Shown here: piece by piece, positions 12,601 to 27,700 of the stretch | How positions within the stretch are numbered: the first letter of the stretch is position 1 | Layout: every line of letters starts with the position of its first letter | Notes under the pieces: model-generated | What the model was told of the DNA's origin: nothing | Seen by the model: the letters and a program-made list of their open reading frames with translations, nothing else | Database searches by the model: none | Made by a program: the position numbers and the translations under genes | Source: Kryptolebias marmoratus | Taxonomy: Eukaryota; Chordata; Actinopteri; Cyprinodontiformes; Rivulidae | Direction: 5' to 3' | Assembly: GCF_001649575.2 (NCBI RefSeq) | Contig: NC_051445.1 | Coordinates: forward strand, 12,317,702 to 12,381,701 | DNA length: 64,000 bases

Positions 12601-15600
12601 AAGGCTTTAAAAGCTGCAGCTCTTTAAAGGGTTGAACCCTGGAAATGACTGGAAAAAGGTCACTTCTTAGACTGCAAACAACAACAAAAAAAAACTATCA
12701 TCAGACATTAACAGTTTGGTCCTTCCTGAGAAGAAAAAGAGACGCAGGTAAGATCAGTAACACAAACCTGAACATCTAATCCAGGCAACAGCTGTTGATG
12801 GTTGTATTATAAAATATCACTTTACAGCCTCCAGCTAAGTGAAGATCACTCTGCAGGAAGTTGACATATCATCTTCCAGTTCTACTATAAATAGAAGATC
12901 TCACAAGAGTAAATACAAAAGGCTCAAAACATGGTGTGAATTATTTAGGAGCCTCAAGAAAAAGAGAGTCCGGATTATGCAACATCTGAAAAAAGCCGGA
13001 TCAGCTCTGTAAAAACATCCATATGACAGATGAAACTAAGGAGAAATTTTGCCAGAGAGACATTGGGAAGAGGAGGATGGAAAGACTTGGGACAGCTCGT
13101 GACATGAAGGATGAAACATTATGAGCGTGTAGTAAGGTTGCAATGATAAAAGACTGAAGAAATCATAAAAACATGAAGTTTACAGAAAGATCAGATTGAG
13201 ACCGTGACAGTAAAGTGGTCTGGATGGACTTCCAAAAGGTTCAAAATATCCCTCATTTGACAATATTTTGCTTCCAAGTTGCCAGACTTTCTTGTACTTT
13301 TTCAAAGCAATCTGAATTAATAAGTTTTCAGGCTTTTTGTAGGTCTTACAAAGCTGTTCTTTGGACTTTGACTGGTTTTCCGAAAACTTTCAGTCCAGAA
13401 TCTGACTATTTTCAGAGAAAGTCAGAGTTTAATGGTTTAAAATATGACTTATGAATCATTCAGACATTAAAAAAGGCTTCTAAACTCAAACAACAAACAG
13501 AACATTTCCTTTTGTTCAAGCACAAACTGCACAATATGTTGGACAAAAAAAATAAAAACACTTTGAAGGACCTACAGACAACCTGAAGACATATTGATCA
13601 AGACAAAAAAAATTAATTTAAAAAGTTTTAGTAGACCTAACAATTGCACAATAACATTTTTAGACCCTTTATTATCTTAAAGCACTCCTGGCACACAGTT
13701 CAAATATTCAATTACCTGTAACGACTTTAGGGATAATCCAGGGATTTCATCTGTCCTCTGTTTGTTTTGAGGGATTAAACACGAACTGAAACACTGGACG
13801 CCTCTGGAGGGATTTCTTTTCATATAGAATTGGTGATAATTTAATGTTTCTATCTTGTGAAAACTCATAAGAGCACAGCCACGAAACAGACAAAAGACAA
13901 ACGACTATAAACACGCTGCCATCAGAAACTGTCGCTCATTTTACAAAGTCGGGGATCAGAGAAGCTCCAGGCTGATGGCTGAAGGTCCTCTTGTGTCTCT
14001 GCTGCAGATATCATCCGTTAATTAACTTTATCTGGAGCTTTTAGGAAATTAGTCGGGTCAAACTGTGAAGTCAGGAGGGTAAACACCGCAGGGATGTGCA
14101 ATCCATCGTACTCCTCAAACTCTTACTCAGTCTTTTTTTTTTCAGCCTTTTTGGCCTTCAGCTCAGAAATGTCACCTTCGACTCACTCACACTTTGTCCC
14201 GGTCCAACACTGCACTCACAACAGATTAAACTCATCCACAGAGACAGAAAACACAGATTTACTGATGTGTATTCTGCCGCACGAGTACAGAGCAGGAGGG
14301 TAAATGTGCCATCTGTGTTTTATCTCAAACGCGTGAGGGTTTAATGTAGTTCCTAAAAGTATCTATATTTAAAGCAACATTCACTGTTTTTGCAGGCACA
14401 AACTTCAGGAGCCAAGAATGCCCATTTCCTAAATTGCTTGAGAGCAACAACAGCATAAAATGTCAATGACAATGCATTTTCACACGTTTAAACAATACGT
14501 TAAAAGTTGCAATAAAACATTTACACTTTAGTTCAGGGGTGGGCAACCCTGGTCCTCGAGGGCCACCATCCTGCATGTTTTACTTGTTTCTCTGCTCCAA
14601 CACACCTGATTCAGTGGTTAAATCACCTCTTCATGTTCTGCAGAAGCCTGTTAATCACCCATTGATTTAAATCAGGTGTGTTGGAGCAGAGGAACAAGTA
14701 AAACCTGCAGGATGGTGGCCCTCGAGGACCAGGGTTGGCCTCCCCTGCTTTAGTTGGTTCAAGCAGAAGCAAAAATATGTTAACTCTGATAAAGAAGTGC
14801 TGATTCTTCGTAAAGATGGGAGGGAATTTTGCAATAAATAAAGAGAATTCTAAGTCAGAAATGTCACTTCAGTTGAATTTTCCTTTCTCCCCCACGCCCA
14901 TATTATTGAAGATTTATTCACTCGTGATTTAGATGACACTTCGTTTTTCTAAAAATGATGCAAAAGATGCACCAAAGTGGGAAAGAAAGTTTGAATTTGC
15001 TTTAAAGAATACGGTTTAAATTACATTTTAAAAGACGACATTTAGACAAACGTTTGTTACGTAAGTAATCGAGCGGGTCTGTGAATATTCTAGTTACGTT
15101 TAAACCAATACACTTTCAGTCGTTTTTTAAAATTTATTTCTGCCTTCATTTCAGTCAAAAGATTTTTCAAACAGGAACCAAAATCAATGATGGGCCGACA
15201 TCCTTTTAAATGACGGATGTAGCTACGAGCACTCTCCCTCCATATGCAGCTAATAGCCTATTGAATTGCAGGGTAAAATGTGTGTGTGTATGTGAGGGGG
15301 ATCTAGAGGAGAGAGCAGGATGTATATTATGATAAACTTCTGACTCAGCACAAGAAAAACACTCCCTCTAATGTGTAACCCTCCCATGAGTCTCTTTTTC
15401 TTTCACACACACACACATTTAAAATGTAAAATTAAGTATTATCCCAAAGTTTTCCTAAAAACAAGAAAGATAATCAGTGTTTTCTTCACGTTATATCATG
15501 TTATGTTCTTAATAGACAGCGTTTAGCTCGTTTCAGTTTGCCTAATTCATGCCCCAGTTTCATAACTGCGAGTGTCCCGTTACATAATCTGCTGTGCTGA

Positions 15601-18600
15601 CAAATTCCCCGTCATCCCCACAGTCCCATAAAATATGCAAACATGACTAAAGGCCGTCAGCTTAATCAGCAGGTATGAAAAAGACTTCCAGCACTTGGCG
15701 ATAATTAGCTGAAGTGACATCTACGCTGATGATGATTTGGTTTGTTTAGCCCGACTTTGTGATGAAGCAGAAGGTAATGAGCAGCTTTGTTAAGGATCAA
15801 ATGTGGATCATTATGTTTGCTGAGACAACTGAACGTGAGAATTAGATGAAACGTTGCTCTGTCAACGATGTGAAGTGTTAAACACTCCATTATTCCACCA
15901 GGAGACTTCAAAACTTTGAAACGTTCTTTGTGAATTTACAGGCCCAGCAGTCCTTGAAGGAGTGGATATCGCCCGCTGCTGAGTTTTAAACTGACATCAT
16001 CTTATGTTGAGAAATGACGGTCCTGCAGCCGTTTTAATAAAAACCTTGAAAAGAACATTATGCTCAATATCTTCCATGATATCTCAGCTACTACCACACC
16101 TAGTTTTAGCTCAATATCTGTAAAATTGACAGAGTTATAGCTATTTTTGTGTTTGTTGTGGCAGCCATCTTGCATCAGGTTGAATTCAAATGTTTATTAG
16201 TTGTAGATGTCAAACAAATTATTACTTTCTGAGAGTTTCATTAAAATTTGCTCATTGATTCATGATATACAGACAAACAAACAAACAGAGACACACACGC
16301 GGGCAAAAACAATTGCTTTGTCTTTCAGTGGCAAGTGATACATTAGAAAAAAATTAAGAATTGCTACAGTCAATAAAGCTTTAATACACAAAACCTGTAC
16401 AGAATCAATCAATCAGATTCTGACTTTGTGGACTATCTGTCCTCCTCCCAGATAGTTTTTGGGGTTTTTTTAGTGACAGAGTGCAACTTTCAAGCAGAAA
16501 CGCTAAAAATACCAACGTCAGGAACAAGGAAAGAGGAGAGATGAGAAGAAAAAGAAGAGAAGAACTACGGAGGGAGAAGAGGAGAGGAAAAGGGAGGTGA
16601 AGGAGTGAATGATAACCCCTGTAACAAAACGAAGACAGACAGGAAAGGCTAATTAGTTTGACCTAAATGGACGACCTGAACCTGGACACAGTGAGGCAGC
16701 AACAGCTCATGAGGCAACACACACACACACACAGAAGCATGCAGGATGTTTGTACTCACTGCAGTCCGTGGCACGTTGAGAGAGCCACGAAGGAGTCAGG
16801 AACATCTCTGACCCGCCCCTGATAGTAGCAGTGCTCTCCTCCCTGTGCACGAAACACAAACACATTTATACAAACGAGGAAAGACTTTGTTTGCAACATT
16901 CAATCGAGAAATGAGTCCAGAGCGATCAGTCACACTCGTGTCATCATGTGTGACTGTGCAGCATGTGGGTTTGATGCTTGGAGCTCAACGCTTTCACATG
17001 ACGCCATCTGTGGCCCCGACTCCCTCGCTGTCCGGAAGAAGCTGCATCACCGTGTTGCTGTGGTACGTTTTCCATCTCCATCAGCGTTTCTTCCCATCTC
17101 CAGCTGCCTATATGTGAAGCTGCAGACGCTTGTTGTCTGCAGATGTGTACGGTGTCTAAGTGCTCTGCTGGCCGTCTATTCCTGCTCCATTTCTTGCTGC
17201 CGACCAGCCATTAGGCAGGAAGCTGGTCTCCCCGAGGAAACGCGGCTTTTATCAGAAGATCAATTTCTGCTCTGAAGTTTGAGCGGCGCACTTCTCAGTT
17301 CAGGCTCCCGCCCCCAGTGAACCTCAGCCACTGGTTTTTACAAAACCACAAGGAAAAATGGGAGACTTGAACTGTAGGAACAGCCTCTGATGAACCTCTC
17401 AGCTCCAAACTGCATAAAAGCTTCTTCGTATAAAAGCGCAATGATCGCAGTAACAAATCAAAGGCAGTGCATATCGCCCGCCGCTTTCCACGCCGCAGAG
17501 TTGCAGCTGTTTCGCTCAGACGTTGTAAACGACGTCATGCGTGATCTCATGTGAGAGCTCGTAAGATGTCAGAGTACGTGCTGGGAATGACTCTAAGCTA
17601 CTACCACACCAAATCTCAGCTCGGTAAAAGCAGTCGAGCTGGAGACAGTTATGTCAGTTGGCTGTGGCGGCCATCTTGAATTTGGTAGACTCTAAAAGTC
17701 TATCAGTTTTAGACGCCAACCCAGTAATTACTTTCTGAAAGTTTCATTAATATTGATATGATATGATATTTTGCTAACACGGCAGACACACAAAACACGC
17801 AGGGCGCACAAATTGTTGTTGTTTGGTGTTTTCAGCGAAAGGGTGATTAAAAAAAATGGTTTAACTAGCCTCAGTGACAGTTCCTGCAGAAATTAATTAA
17901 AAATTAATTGGTGTGGTTTTACTTTATCTTGATGAGTGCTGAGAAGAACCGCGTCAGGTTTGATCTTCGGCTGGTGGACGACGTGTGACCGGCTTTACGG
18001 ATCATTTCATATTTCAGATACAAATACACGAAGAACCCTTTGTTTTAACTCCCATATATGACAAAACGACTTTATTTACCAGTTTTAGACACATCTGACT
18101 CAGATGAACCCACAAAGATAACGTGTTGAAGGAGTTTTATGATCTTTTTAATTCACATATCAACTAACGATCTCATTTCCTGTCAGTCACTCAGCTCCAA
18201 CAACTATTTAAAATCCACAAACACTTTGATATTACTGCTAAATCATTTGCATTTTAAAGAGATTTCACAAAGCTAAAACGTTCAGCCGTCAGTCTTTTTA
18301 CTTTTTTAGCTCGACAGAACAAAACAGCTGAATAAAGCCATATTTTTCCGCTGAAGTTGAAAATGTCATCCTTTCTTTTTTGCCTCCCTGCCCCCTGCCC
18401 TACCCGGTTTTTCTAGTTTCAGTTCTTTTGATTAAATTTCTGAAAAAAAGTCTTACAGTATTATGAGTGGCCCGAGGAAATAAATTATATAAACACATTC
18501 AGTCAGGGGGTTTTACTTCAATGAGGCCATTTGAACGATGGGAGAATCTCGCTGGAAGTAAATCACAGCTTAGGGAATGAATGTGTTGAAAAGACATCCT

Positions 18601-21600
18601 CAGTAAATCAAATTAGAGCACATTAGTATGTGAGGAACTTATCTGCATAAATTGTCTTCATTAAACTGCAGAAGGAAAATTGCTGAGGCCGGTTTGCCTC
18701 ATCATTGCTGTTGCTTCTCAATTATTTGCAGCTTGGTTGCATTTTCAGATCTGGTTTGTTTAAGATGGTCCTCCCATCATACTCAAGGTGCCTGAAACTT
18801 TAGTCCAGCTTCAATAAAACATTTTGACCGACAGTGAACGAATGTGTAAAATACGATTAACTTATTTAGATAAAGCAGCAGATGAGGAGAAATACTTGGG
18901 CTGAAGACAGACAGAGTGTAAAATGAGGAGACAGAGCTATTTATAAGTGATGCTCTACTGTCCTCGAGTCTCTCCTTCTTCCTGTTGCTCTGAACCCTCT
19001 ACTCCACTTTTCATTTAATGATGCAGGTTCATCCTCAGCGTGTGTGTGTGTGTGTTGCTAACTTAGTCATCTCTGTAGACCTATTAAAGAGTAAATAATC
19101 ATTAAAGTTAAACAAACACAAAGTTTAAGGTCGAAGACTCGGTAAACGAATATGACATGTTGAGTTTCAGTTAAAGTTTGGTTTAATAACTGTGGTTAAA
19201 TGTACAATCACATGAAACATCTAACAGATCTTCTGTTAGCTATCAGAGTATGTGTTGTGGATGACTCTCAGCTACTACCACGTCAGGTATAACTCAATAT
19301 CTGAAAATTTGACTAAGTTATAGGCATTTGTGTTTAAATCTGATTATTTCTTTCTGAGAGTTTTAATAAAAATCTATCTACTGGTTTAAGAGATATTTTG
19401 CTAACAGACTGACACAAACTAATTAATTCACTATTGAACAAACCATGTATGTGAGGTAACTTTATATTGTTATAAATGTTTGTTTTGTTGTAATCACATC
19501 ACTTTAAAACAAAGATTTGCAATGTATGTTAAAACATTCAGTGTCTATTATAAACAAAGAGGCATGCCTGGCTCGCCTCCATAAAAAGAAGGCATTCAAC
19601 ATTTAAAAAAGACATGCTGGAATCTTTCCCTTACAAAGAAAGCCACAGATGAAGTGTGACTCTGGACGTTTATCTACAGAGTAAATTAATTCACAAATGA
19701 CTGAGATAATTACCAGTGACCATAATGTACAAGACGTGCGGCGTTAATTTGGATCATTCCCTGAAAAGTATCTGATCTCACATTAATCTGGTGCTCAGCT
19801 GAGAAAATCCTGAGCATTATAATCCCCTCACTTACAGTATGTGATGTAACACGAGCCCTGTGTGTGTGTGTGTGTGTCCTGTAACTGAGCTGTCTAGATT
19901 TCAGTGGATTATCGCAGCAATCTTAATCTGGTTTGAAAGAAGCAGAGGGTTCAGACCACAGACGGATCCGCTCACGTTTCTAAAAATCTACAGTTCGTCC
20001 GGCAGCTCAGGAAAAATAAACAGACCGAGATGAGTTTTAATTACTCACTATGTGAAAACTAACGCATTGATTAACCAGTAAAAAACCTCATAGAGACAGA
20101 AGAAAAACTCTCCGACTCTTCAGGAAAAAATAAATCTTCATTCGGGTCAAAACTCCCACTGATGTTCAACTACTTTGAACAGAAAACCTGCATTTACTCA
20201 GATGATATTCACATGGGATTTATGACAACATGTTTAGATGATAATCTGACAGAGACCATCTTATTGTTTTAGTAATATTTCTCTTTTTATTTCCATATGA
20301 TTAAATTTCAAAGTGTAGATCAGGAGCTTTGAGCTGGTGAACATGTCAGTAAACATGTCTCAGGTTTGGTAAAACAGCAATAAATGTGCTAAAAACACTA
20401 CATTTGTAGTTTTATGTGGGTCTTTATAAAAGTATCAAATATAAATACATATATTACAAATGCAGTGATAAGAAGTTAAAAAATAATGTTTCATAGTGTC
20501 CACTGCTGGAGGCACCTGCTTATCTGACTAAATTATCTGTATATATATATATATATATAAATAAACCAAAAATAAAGAGAATAATAACCTAAAATGTTTT
20601 AAAATGATCCACACATCTGTTTTGCTTGTTTTCCTGTTATATTGCATGATTATGCAACAATTATTAAGCTATTTTTCATTAAGCACAAAGGAAAATGTTG
20701 CCAAAAGTTGGATTCTCATGAGATATTTAAGACTGATAACATGGCCCATCTTCCTTCGCTTGTAATGAAAAACACTTAGATTTAGATTAGATTTTCCAGC
20801 AAACACAGCGGGTTTAATAATTAAAACAAAAAAGCAGTTTTTCTAGTTCTTCTGAACGGCTTCTTAAACTTCTCTCGTTGTTTGGGTTTGCTGAGGCTTG
20901 CTTGTGACAGACAGTGACAGATAAATGAAGAGTAAAGAGTTTCCACAACTAGACTTTTCCTTAAACCACCCGGCATTAACAGCGTCGTGGATAAATACGG
21001 TGCTGATCCAGAACAAAATGATTAATTCGGATTCAGCTCTGGAAGAGGACGACCTCCTTGGCACCATGAGCATGAATTAAAAATATTGGTAAACTTTAAC
21101 CCTTTTATTCCTGTCCGAATCATCAAACGCGGGCGGTGCGTTAAGTTTAGTGTAGAAGCTGCTACAGCTTACATCCAAACTGTGTAATAATGAAGGTGTG
21201 AGTGAGAATGAAGAAGGATGATTTGCAGAATCTTACATTGGTGACGACAATCCTCCTGTTTTCTGTCAAATGCCTCTCCTCGTACCCCGAAGACAGGAGA
21301 TCACTGGGAACAGAGAAGGAAGAAAAAAAAAAAACTGATTAAGTTTTATAAATGTGTGAATTTGATTCAAGTGTCGCTCTGTTTATCGGAGGCTGCCCAA
21401 GATTTATAGCGTGATCGTATTCTTGGCAGCACAGACAATCAGTCTGGCTGATGTAATTACACAAATTAGGGTTTCAAACCAAAGGTTGTGTGTGTCTCTA
21501 TAAGAAAAATGAGGGACAATCGAAGGTCAGGGTATAAGAAAAGAAGCGGAAAAGGCAGAAAAAAAATTAACAATACAGTAAATAAATTGAGAAGCCAAAG

Positions 21601-21708
21601 GAGCAGAAATCCGTCTATATGTGCTTGATCAGCAGAGCTGGATCCAAGAATCCCACCAGAGATCCAACCTGAGACAGAGATGTATGAGCTTTACTGTGCA
21701 TGCACAAA

Positions 21709-21745
<37 letters not shown>

Positions 21746-24700
21746 ATACACAGAAATGCAATGTATTAATCAGGATTTGTCCAATCGTCAGTATATTCCA
21801 GCACAGAATAGCATGAGAAGTTTCTTTTTGGAGCCCATTAATTATATAAAATAAAGTGTGAATTTAACACTTTTGCAGTTAGAAACGTGAAGAAGGAACT
21901 ATCAGACACGGAAAGGTGCAGTGAAGACATGAACATGTAGGTTTAGCGGTGGGTTTCTGCCCTTTTCTCCATGCTGCTCTATGACTGAGGTCACAGCTGA
22001 TAAGATGCTAACTACTGGTAACTATTTGAAGGAACATCACTTCAAAAATGACCAGACTATCCCTTTAAGATATCCTCTTTGGACTGAAGTTGGGACACGG
22101 TGAACTCTAAAATGGAAAAAAAAAACTGGAATCTGTTCCGAACCTGAAAAAAAAAAGAAAGCAGAACAACTTGGAATCATCTTTGTTTGGGTCAAGCATG
22201 TTAAATATTCTGTAAAACTCTGTTTGTATTTTACATTCCAGACGTTTCTACGAAGTCAGGAACAGAGTCTCCATCTTTTTTATCACTCACAGCCGTGAAA
22301 GGCGGGCGATAATGTAACTCCTGTGCCTGTGTGTGTCCGTCTGTCTGTCTGTAGGTAAAATATGTCACGAACCGCTGGACGGATTTCAACGAACCTCTCA
22401 TAAAGTAATCACTGGATGTGCATTTACAACTCATTTGGAGTCAGTCCAATTCAAGATGGCCGCGACAGCCAATCGACCTCAGCAAACACAAGAATGACTC
22501 GGTCAGTTTTACAGATATTGAGCTACAATTTGGTGTGGTAGCAGCTGAGAGTTATTCACAATAGTTAGAGCGCTAACAGATCATGCAAGAACTTTGTTTA
22601 AGACTTTGGGGTGCACGTTGGAGGGCAATATGCATTCCTTCCATTACATTTTATATTATATATATGTAAAAATCTATATTCTTACTCAAAAACTTTAGAT
22701 TATATATAACTATAACAAATTACCTGTTATAGTTATACCAATCATACTATTAGCTAAAACTACTCATTACTCTGTTATAGGTATCTATATTTGATTTTGA
22801 TGTTTTTATCTCTGTGTTTCAAATGCCTCCTCTTAGAGGAAAGTTTATTCACTAATCTTACTATTAGCTAAAATTTACCTGATTGATGTTTTTATTTCTG
22901 TATTTGATTCTGTTGTTGTTTCTGTGTTGTAAAGCACTTTGGGTCGCCTTGCTGCTAAAAAGTGCTATATAAATAAATTTCACTTCACTTCACTTGATTA
23001 AAAAGAGACCGAAGCATAGATGTATACACACTTTCACATTACCAGATGGAAAATACTCGAAACAGCCTCAGTAGAAAAAGGCTTGTTGTCCTACAAAACC
23101 ATTCTGTAACGTGCACAGTCAGTATCATATTTAATACATTTCATAAACTATTTTCACACTTATAATAACAGCTACAGTATGTCTTCGACAAGGAACTGTC
23201 TGTAGTTTTGAAAACAAAACAAAAAAAATTGATTTGAAATAAAAATTGGGGGGTTTAGAGTCACAGAGGAAGCAAAGATCTTCCTACGATGATTTATTGG
23301 AGTCAAAGCCCTGACATAAAGTGCACTCACACACCGTGGGTGAGGCTCCTCTCTGCGCTGACTAATGGGCAGTCTGCTGTAGCAATAAAAAAAATAAGTG
23401 GCAGGAGGGGAGAAAGAGATAAAATGGAAAGAAAGGAAGAACAACCATCAGTAGAGAAGTAATGGCACGGAAAGAAGGGAGCGAAGGAGTGGAGTTTAAA
23501 GAACGGGGGGGACAAGGTGTGGATATAATCTAATGCTCTGCTGTCTGGAAACCTCCTGAAACAGACAAAAAAAATTAGGCTTTTTAGAAAGAACTGAACA
23601 CATAAAACCCAGAGCAAACACTTCCTGTCCTCTGACCTCAGATCACACTTAACGAGCGCCCTTAATGCAAATTTGACTCATCTGTGATATTACAGCAACA
23701 CCAAACGTCATGGGGACGTTCGCACGCTTTCTGATGAAGACGTTCGGCGTGAAACATGAGGGTCAGAGCCATGTGCTGGTAAGTCTTTGTTCCGCTGCGA
23801 TTCAAAGCCCCGTGATCTTTATCCGAAGCCACGCTGCGCGCAGACGAGGGGGAGCAGGAGAGGCGGCGAGGCAGACACACGAGGGCTCTAATGGAGGGCG
23901 CTGATAACAGATTTCAGCTCTAATTGTTGTGGGATTTAAATAATTTACTTGACAGACAAAGACACAAACCAGGCCGGCGCTCCCTCCCCCACACACACAT
24001 ACAAATGTGTCTCCCTCCACTCGTTAACACGAGTTCACACGTGTAAAAAATGCACGGGTTAAAGCAGAATCTGTAAATTTACTTTGATATGCAAAAATTA
24101 CAATTGAAATTAAAAGGCCTTGATGGAAGAATGCATATCGCCCGCCACCTTCCATCCCTGAGTTTTAAACTGATTCAGTCTTATCCTGAAATATGATGAG
24201 GTTTTTGTCAAATTTTAAAAAACGAACGCAAGCGATATCGTGAGGTCTCATGTAAACTGAAAGCGCTTGAGGTATATGTCGAGAATGACTCTCAGCTACT
24301 ACAGCACCAAATTTTTGCGTTTGCTTAAGTCAGCCGGCCATGGCAGCCAGCTTGAACAGGCTCCAAAAGTTAATCGGTTGTAGATTTATGTCCAGCGATT
24401 ATTTCCTGAGAGTTTTGTTAAAAACCTGTCCACTGGCTCGTGAAACATTTCGATGACAGACAGACAAACAAACACACTCCCACACAGGCAATTACATGAA
24501 TGTCTTACAGCGGCGGGAGATAAAAATAAAACAGGAAGGTTTCTCATTTACATCCAGCACATGTGGTTTTTACTTCCTGAGAGAAAAAACGCGACTTTTT
24601 GGGAGGAAAAGCAAATAAAAAACTGATAGTTTAGTTGTTATAATAGTCCAGAATTAGTATGATTCACATACAGTAAGAATAAAACTAATGATTTATCAAT

Positions 24701-27700
24701 CTAACAGGATAATATAACAGATTTGGTGAAATAAGAGCTCTGTCTTGATAGTCTGTGTAACATCTGGCTCCTAACAGTAATCATGTATTACAGATGTTTC
24801 AACAAACAAATCAACAGATTTTGCTCCTTTTTCCTCTCTGTCAGTGTATGTTACGGCCTCTCCTTCAGTTCATTGCTTTGTTAAACAGCCCTCTTATCGT
24901 CCACTCTACCAGAAAATAGTTTCTTGGCCCTGTTGCCACAGCAACATCTGTTTGAAACCTGGCGTCCAGCTGTCAGTCAGACCCGCAGGAGATTTCAGAG
25001 GCTGAGCCGCAGATGCTTTTGTGCTCACCTTACAATGTGCCACGGCTAACCTGAAGCATTTAGTATTCACAATGTTGCAGTTTCTTTCCTCTCTGGAGTC
25101 AACCAACCCACAAACACACACATTTACACAATAACTAAAGCTTGCTTGTGTTTTTGTGCTTCAGCTGTGAAAGTGTTCCCCCTAAAAACGCTTATTGAAC
25201 TTTAAATGGGTCTTCAAAAAGTCAAAGCAGCGTCTCCGATCTGACCGTTACTCCCATCAAACGTCACCCTTCCTTCGTTTCCCCTCCTGAGATGAATCAG
25301 GCACACAAACGCACGCATATTACATTTTCATGTGGTCAAAGATTCCTCTCATGATCTGCGTCGCCAAGCAACGCTGTGCCACTGGGATGAAAAAGAGCAC
25401 AAGGAGGCTAAACTGGCAGGGCTCGTGTTTTGTGTGTGGATTGGCAGCGGTGTTGGTGTACCAGGCTTCTCGTTGCTTTCCCACACTCTTTTCAAAGACT
25501 CCTCTTCAGAAGCTCAGCTTCCCAAAACACGAATCCTGAGCAGACGCTTAAAAACGGGAAGCAAATGCTAAAAAAATTTTTTCGCTGGGTGCTATATGAC
25601 GTCGCTGAAAAAAGCAGAAATTGAGTAATTAGAATGAAAAGGTGCAGAAAACTATGTAAAAGAAGAAAAAAAATTGGTTAAAAAGTAAAAGTAGCAAAAG
25701 GCTAGGTATAAGCTAAAAATAGCTAAATTCTAGCTATAAGCTAAAGTAGGAAAAAACTAGCTAAAAGCTGCAAAAGTCTAGGAAAAAGCTAAAGGTAGCA
25801 AAACAGTAGCTAAAAATAACTTAAGACAAAAACGAGCAGAAATGGTAAAACAGATTTCAAAAATCAATAATTTGAAAGAACTGAAAAGAGAAACAGAGAG
25901 CCAAAAAAATGTATGGTAAATTAAAAAAAACAAACAGGAAAACAATGAATGTCGAATCAGCGTTCTACAATAATCAAATACATCCTCTTGTTCATAAACG
26001 TGTGCACACACTAGTTGTTAGCTGGACCTCTGCGTCCTCCACGCACGGATTTGTTGTCTAACCTGGTAATAAAAGGGCGCCGCCACACAAAGGACTGAAC
26101 ACGTGCTGTCAGGAGGCCTGGATAAAGACGGGGGAGAGCTTAAAGGAGGAAAAGGCGACGAGGAGCGAGTGCATGAGCACAAGGGAAGCAAGATGGAAAG
26201 GAGAATAATATTGTTTTGGGTTTTTTTTAAAAGAAAGGATCGAAGAAGGGGGAGAGGTTTCTGTTCGGAGAAAGCTGCAGCTGCTTTCACCTGCCCACCA
26301 GGCCTCCCTCTCCCTCCCACCGAGGCCTCATTAAAGGTCTCCAGGCTACAATTCATTCACTCTCCAATCACTTATCAGACGCGCAATTCCACCAGCAGCC
26401 TCTCAGGGATTCATGCTCATGTTGCACAGGGAATAATGCAGCTCACAAACAAGGAAATTCTCATACTAAAAACAAACAAACAAACATATATTCCCTTCTT
26501 CTCTGCACAAACAGATCTGACTCTGGATTGTGCAATGAAAACAGTGTTGAGGGAACAAAGCAGAACATTTTGGATTTGCATCTGTAAAAAGTGAGTGAAT
26601 CCATGCCAAGTAAAGAAAATGAACAGAGTCAAAGAGACAGATTTTAAGACCCCTGTTACTCCTGGGACCAACAAGCTATGATTGCTTTACAACAACTACA
26701 TGTCATCACATGAATCTGCATGTTTATGTTAGCAATTTATTATCAACTATTATCTGATTTTCTGAGCCATGAATAGTTAATTTGACAGTTAACTATATTT
26801 AGAGATGATTGTTTTTTAGTTGGGATGCTAGGCACAAGGTAAGGTATAAAAACAGTATGCTCCATAGAGGAAATTCTGTCTCCGTCCTCAGCTCCAGGAT
26901 CTGGAGAATGGAGATATGAACCAGAGAGGGGGATACAGATGACTGGGGAAACAGCAAGACATACCGACAAGGGATGGTTTGGATTTCCTTTTTGTTTTGT
27001 GTGTGTGTGTGTCGTTGTGTGGAGTAGTTATGATTAGATTAGTCAGCGTTTTACCTGCAGTAAAAAGCAGTCTTAAAGATTTTCCATTGAAGAGTAAAGC
27101 TAACAGCTACTCAGAGCAGAAGAGTGAATCTTCACCGGCTGAAACAACTCAAAATCAAATATTTCCAAGGCCTTTCTAGACACACAGCGTATACTGTAAA
27201 CACGCACTCCTTTATACACAAGAACAGACTTAATGAGACAATAAGCCTCTTAGCAAACCTAATCTGAAATAAACTTGAATACTACATTAGCTCTCTCACA
27301 CACACACGCTCACTAATCCTCATGTGACAGATGAAGTTATGAGTCTAAGTGTGTGCGACTGATGACACATGAATCATCAGAGACTGAAGTCCTGCCTGAG
27401 GCGAGACAGGAAAACGAGAGGACAGGAGCTAAGGACGCTCTTTGCGCACATCTTTCTCTACACTGTATCCCTGTTCATATCTGCTGCGTTTCCTCGAGCC
27501 ATCCACAAAGACTCAAGGGTGCATGAAGGACTTCTCGGCGCTTCTCTCGGTGCATCTCCTCCTCCTCTCTCTCCAGTCTTAATTTGTCCCTCTTTCCTCC
27601 TCTCACTCCATTCCCTCGTTAAGTTTGCTGTAAATCAGATCAGGCCCCTCTGCAATAACCTTGAACGGAGGTGGAGACGAAGGTGGAGAAGGAGGAGAGG

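Larger units (their letters stand above)
12272..16759 (-). other. adam22 intron, 4.5 kb
   Basis: It holds no supported exon. It carries a degenerate repeat at 13205-13620, a fold-back hAT MITE at 14534-14747, a copy of the TATCGCCCGCC family at 15952-16345 and a CA run at 16719-16732. A stretch at 12950-13130 reads like decayed transposon coding sequence (GAAACTAAGGAGAAATTTTGCC), but no frame stays open. Confidence 0.65.
16843..21236 (-). other. adam22 intron, 4.4 kb
   Basis: AT-rich intron with no supported exon. It contains two copies of the TATCGCCCGCC family (17465-17845 and 19235-19430), TG microsatellites near 19041-19054 and 19860-19877, and a TA run at about 20540-20558. Confidence 0.65.

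Noticed and set aside
12950..13130. Possible Tc1-like transposase remnant (GATGAAACTAAGGAGAAATT)
   Set aside because: Only about 30 codons read through and no catalytic motif is visible, so it is too weak to annotate.
26103..26594. 163-aa plus-strand frame in an adam22 intron
   Set aside because: Low-complexity start, no recognisable domain, no splice partners and no similarity to known genes.
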